Shown here: piece after piece, positions 5,585 to 6,196 of the stretch | How positions within the stretch are numbered: the stretch's first letter is position 1 | Layout: each line of letters starts with the position of its first letter | Assembly (NCBI GenBank): GCA_039798005.1 | Contig: JBDKGV010000207.1 | Coordinates: forward strand, 1-6,196 | DNA length: 6,196 nucleotides | Origin: JBDKGV01 sp039798005 | GTDB taxonomy: Bacteria > Fibrobacterota > Fibrobacteria > UBA5070 | Direction of reading: 5' to 3' | Notes under the pieces: model-generated | What the model was told of the DNA's origin: nothing | What the model saw: only the letters and a program-made list of their open reading frames with translations | Databases searched by the model: none | Program-made: the position numbers and the translations under genes

Positions 5585-6196
5585 GCCTGGGGATTGCCGG
5601 CAACGGTTTCGAGATCCGGCACCAGCCACCAGAACAGCACCGCTGAAACCAAAAGGATGGAGCCTGCCACGGCGTACGCGCACTGGATCGACCAGGTTTC
5701 CCAGATCCATCCGGCCAAAAAGCAACCGAGCATCCCTGCGACGCCACCGTTGAGGATCGAGGACGCGGCCATTCCTGAAGCTTGGAGGTTTTCGGGAAGC
5801 AACCGGGCCAAGCACAGTTGCTGTCCTGTCATCAGGCCGACGACCAAAATGCCGTGAAGGGCTTGGGAGGCGAAGATCTGACCAAGGCTTGTGGCCTGGG
5901 ACACCCACAGCCAGCGAACTGCGGTGGCGAGGATTCCCACCAGCACGAGCTTTTTCAGGCCAAAGCGCTTGAGGAAGGCGATTCCGGCGAACATGAAGGC
6001 CATCTCCAGAAAGGTGGAGATGCTCCAGGCCCGGCTGATGTCACGGGGTTGTCCGGCGATGGCGCTGGATGTGATCAGATTGCCAAGCAGGGTCTGACCC
6101 ATCCCGGCCGCGAGATAGGCCAAGGCGCTCAAGAAGTAGATGGGCAGAAGCACCGGTTGCCAAAGGACGCGCAACGACTGGCCAAGCGTCGGGGCG
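5551..6196 (-). CDS. MFS permease, C-terminal half (N-terminus outside window)
   Basis: The reading frame is open through the right edge, so the 214 visible residues are the C-terminal part of a longer protein. Six membrane segments can be made out, matching TM7-12 of a 12-TM major facilitator: a helix in LLPIYFLSALAYLAAGM, then WSISTFLEMAFMFAGIAF, LVLVGILATAVRWLWV, a long one around SQALHGILVVGLMTG, SILNGGVAGMLGCFLAG, and YAVAGSILLVSAVLFWWLV. The basic loop KRFGLKK between the second and third is the usual TM8-9 loop. The E-then-RFG-then-RWLW pattern and the LHG motif resemble the MFS_1_like/nucleoside:H+ symporter-type group (HcaT, NupG relatives); the substrate is unknown. A TTG at 6174 is within the frame and is not taken as the start. 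The last 10 codons plus the stop overlap the convergent HD-hydrolase gene. Confidence 0.85.
   Translation of the reverse strand, partial: APTLGQSLRVLWQPVLLPIYFLSALAYLAAGMGQTLLGNLITSSAIAGQPRDISRAWSISTFLEMAFMFAGIAFLKRFGLKKLVLVGILATAVRWLWVSQATSLGQIFASQALHGILVVGLMTGQQLCLARLLPENLQASGMAASSILNGGVAGMLGCFLAGWIWETWSIQCAYAVAGSILLVSAVLFWWLVPDLETVAGNPQAQDASSCQALR

Noticed and set aside
4982..5908. A 308-codon open frame on the minus strand
   Set aside because: It runs antisense to the HD hydrolase and overlaps both the kinase start and the permease in another frame. Its composition (rich in Pro, Arg and His) lacks domain features.

Overview
The window is a gene-dense, GC-rich stretch of bacterial chromosome. 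The two membrane-bound signalling and transport families, together with folate biosynthesis, fit a Gram-negative-type housekeeping region. The phylum cannot be fixed from the sequence; there are no rRNA, tRNA, phage, transposase or CRISPR signals.

Layout, read mainly on the minus strand from right to left. (1) 5551-6196: C-terminal half of an MFS permease, cut by the right edge. (2) 5135-5584, plus strand: a small SpoT/MESH1-like HD hydrolase, whose 3' end overlaps the end of the permease gene by 34 bp. (3) 5049-5134: a divergent intergenic gap with a possible minus-strand promoter and an overlapping 21-bp dyad. (4) 2358-5048: a large hybrid histidine kinase (TM, Cache-like sensor, TM, two PAS, HisKA, HATPase, REC). 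(5) 2306-2357: a short gap with a bulged stem-loop. (6) 1511-2299: a Nudix hydrolase with a degenerate HAD-like N-terminal domain. (7) 1122-1514: folB, dihydroneopterin aldolase, overlapping the Nudix stop by ATGA. (8) 200-1099: a 10-TM EamA/DMT transporter starting 22 bp after folB. (9) 11-199: an unusual cluster of small hairpins with a shared CGGG-type foot and a 15-bp direct repeat. (10) 1-10: the GTG start of a further minus-strand gene behind a near-perfect Shine-Dalgarno.

How the genes fit together: Nudix-folB-DMT looks like one transcription unit. The ATGA coupling places the Nudix enzyme where the folate pathway needs a pyrophosphohydrolase (dihydroneopterin triphosphate to monophosphate) just before FolB. 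The best candidates for new biology are this HAD-like/Nudix fusion as a folate-step enzyme and the hairpin array at the left edge. The hybrid kinase has no linked response regulator or HPt protein, so its output is unknown; it shares its upstream region with the alarmone-hydrolase-like gene.
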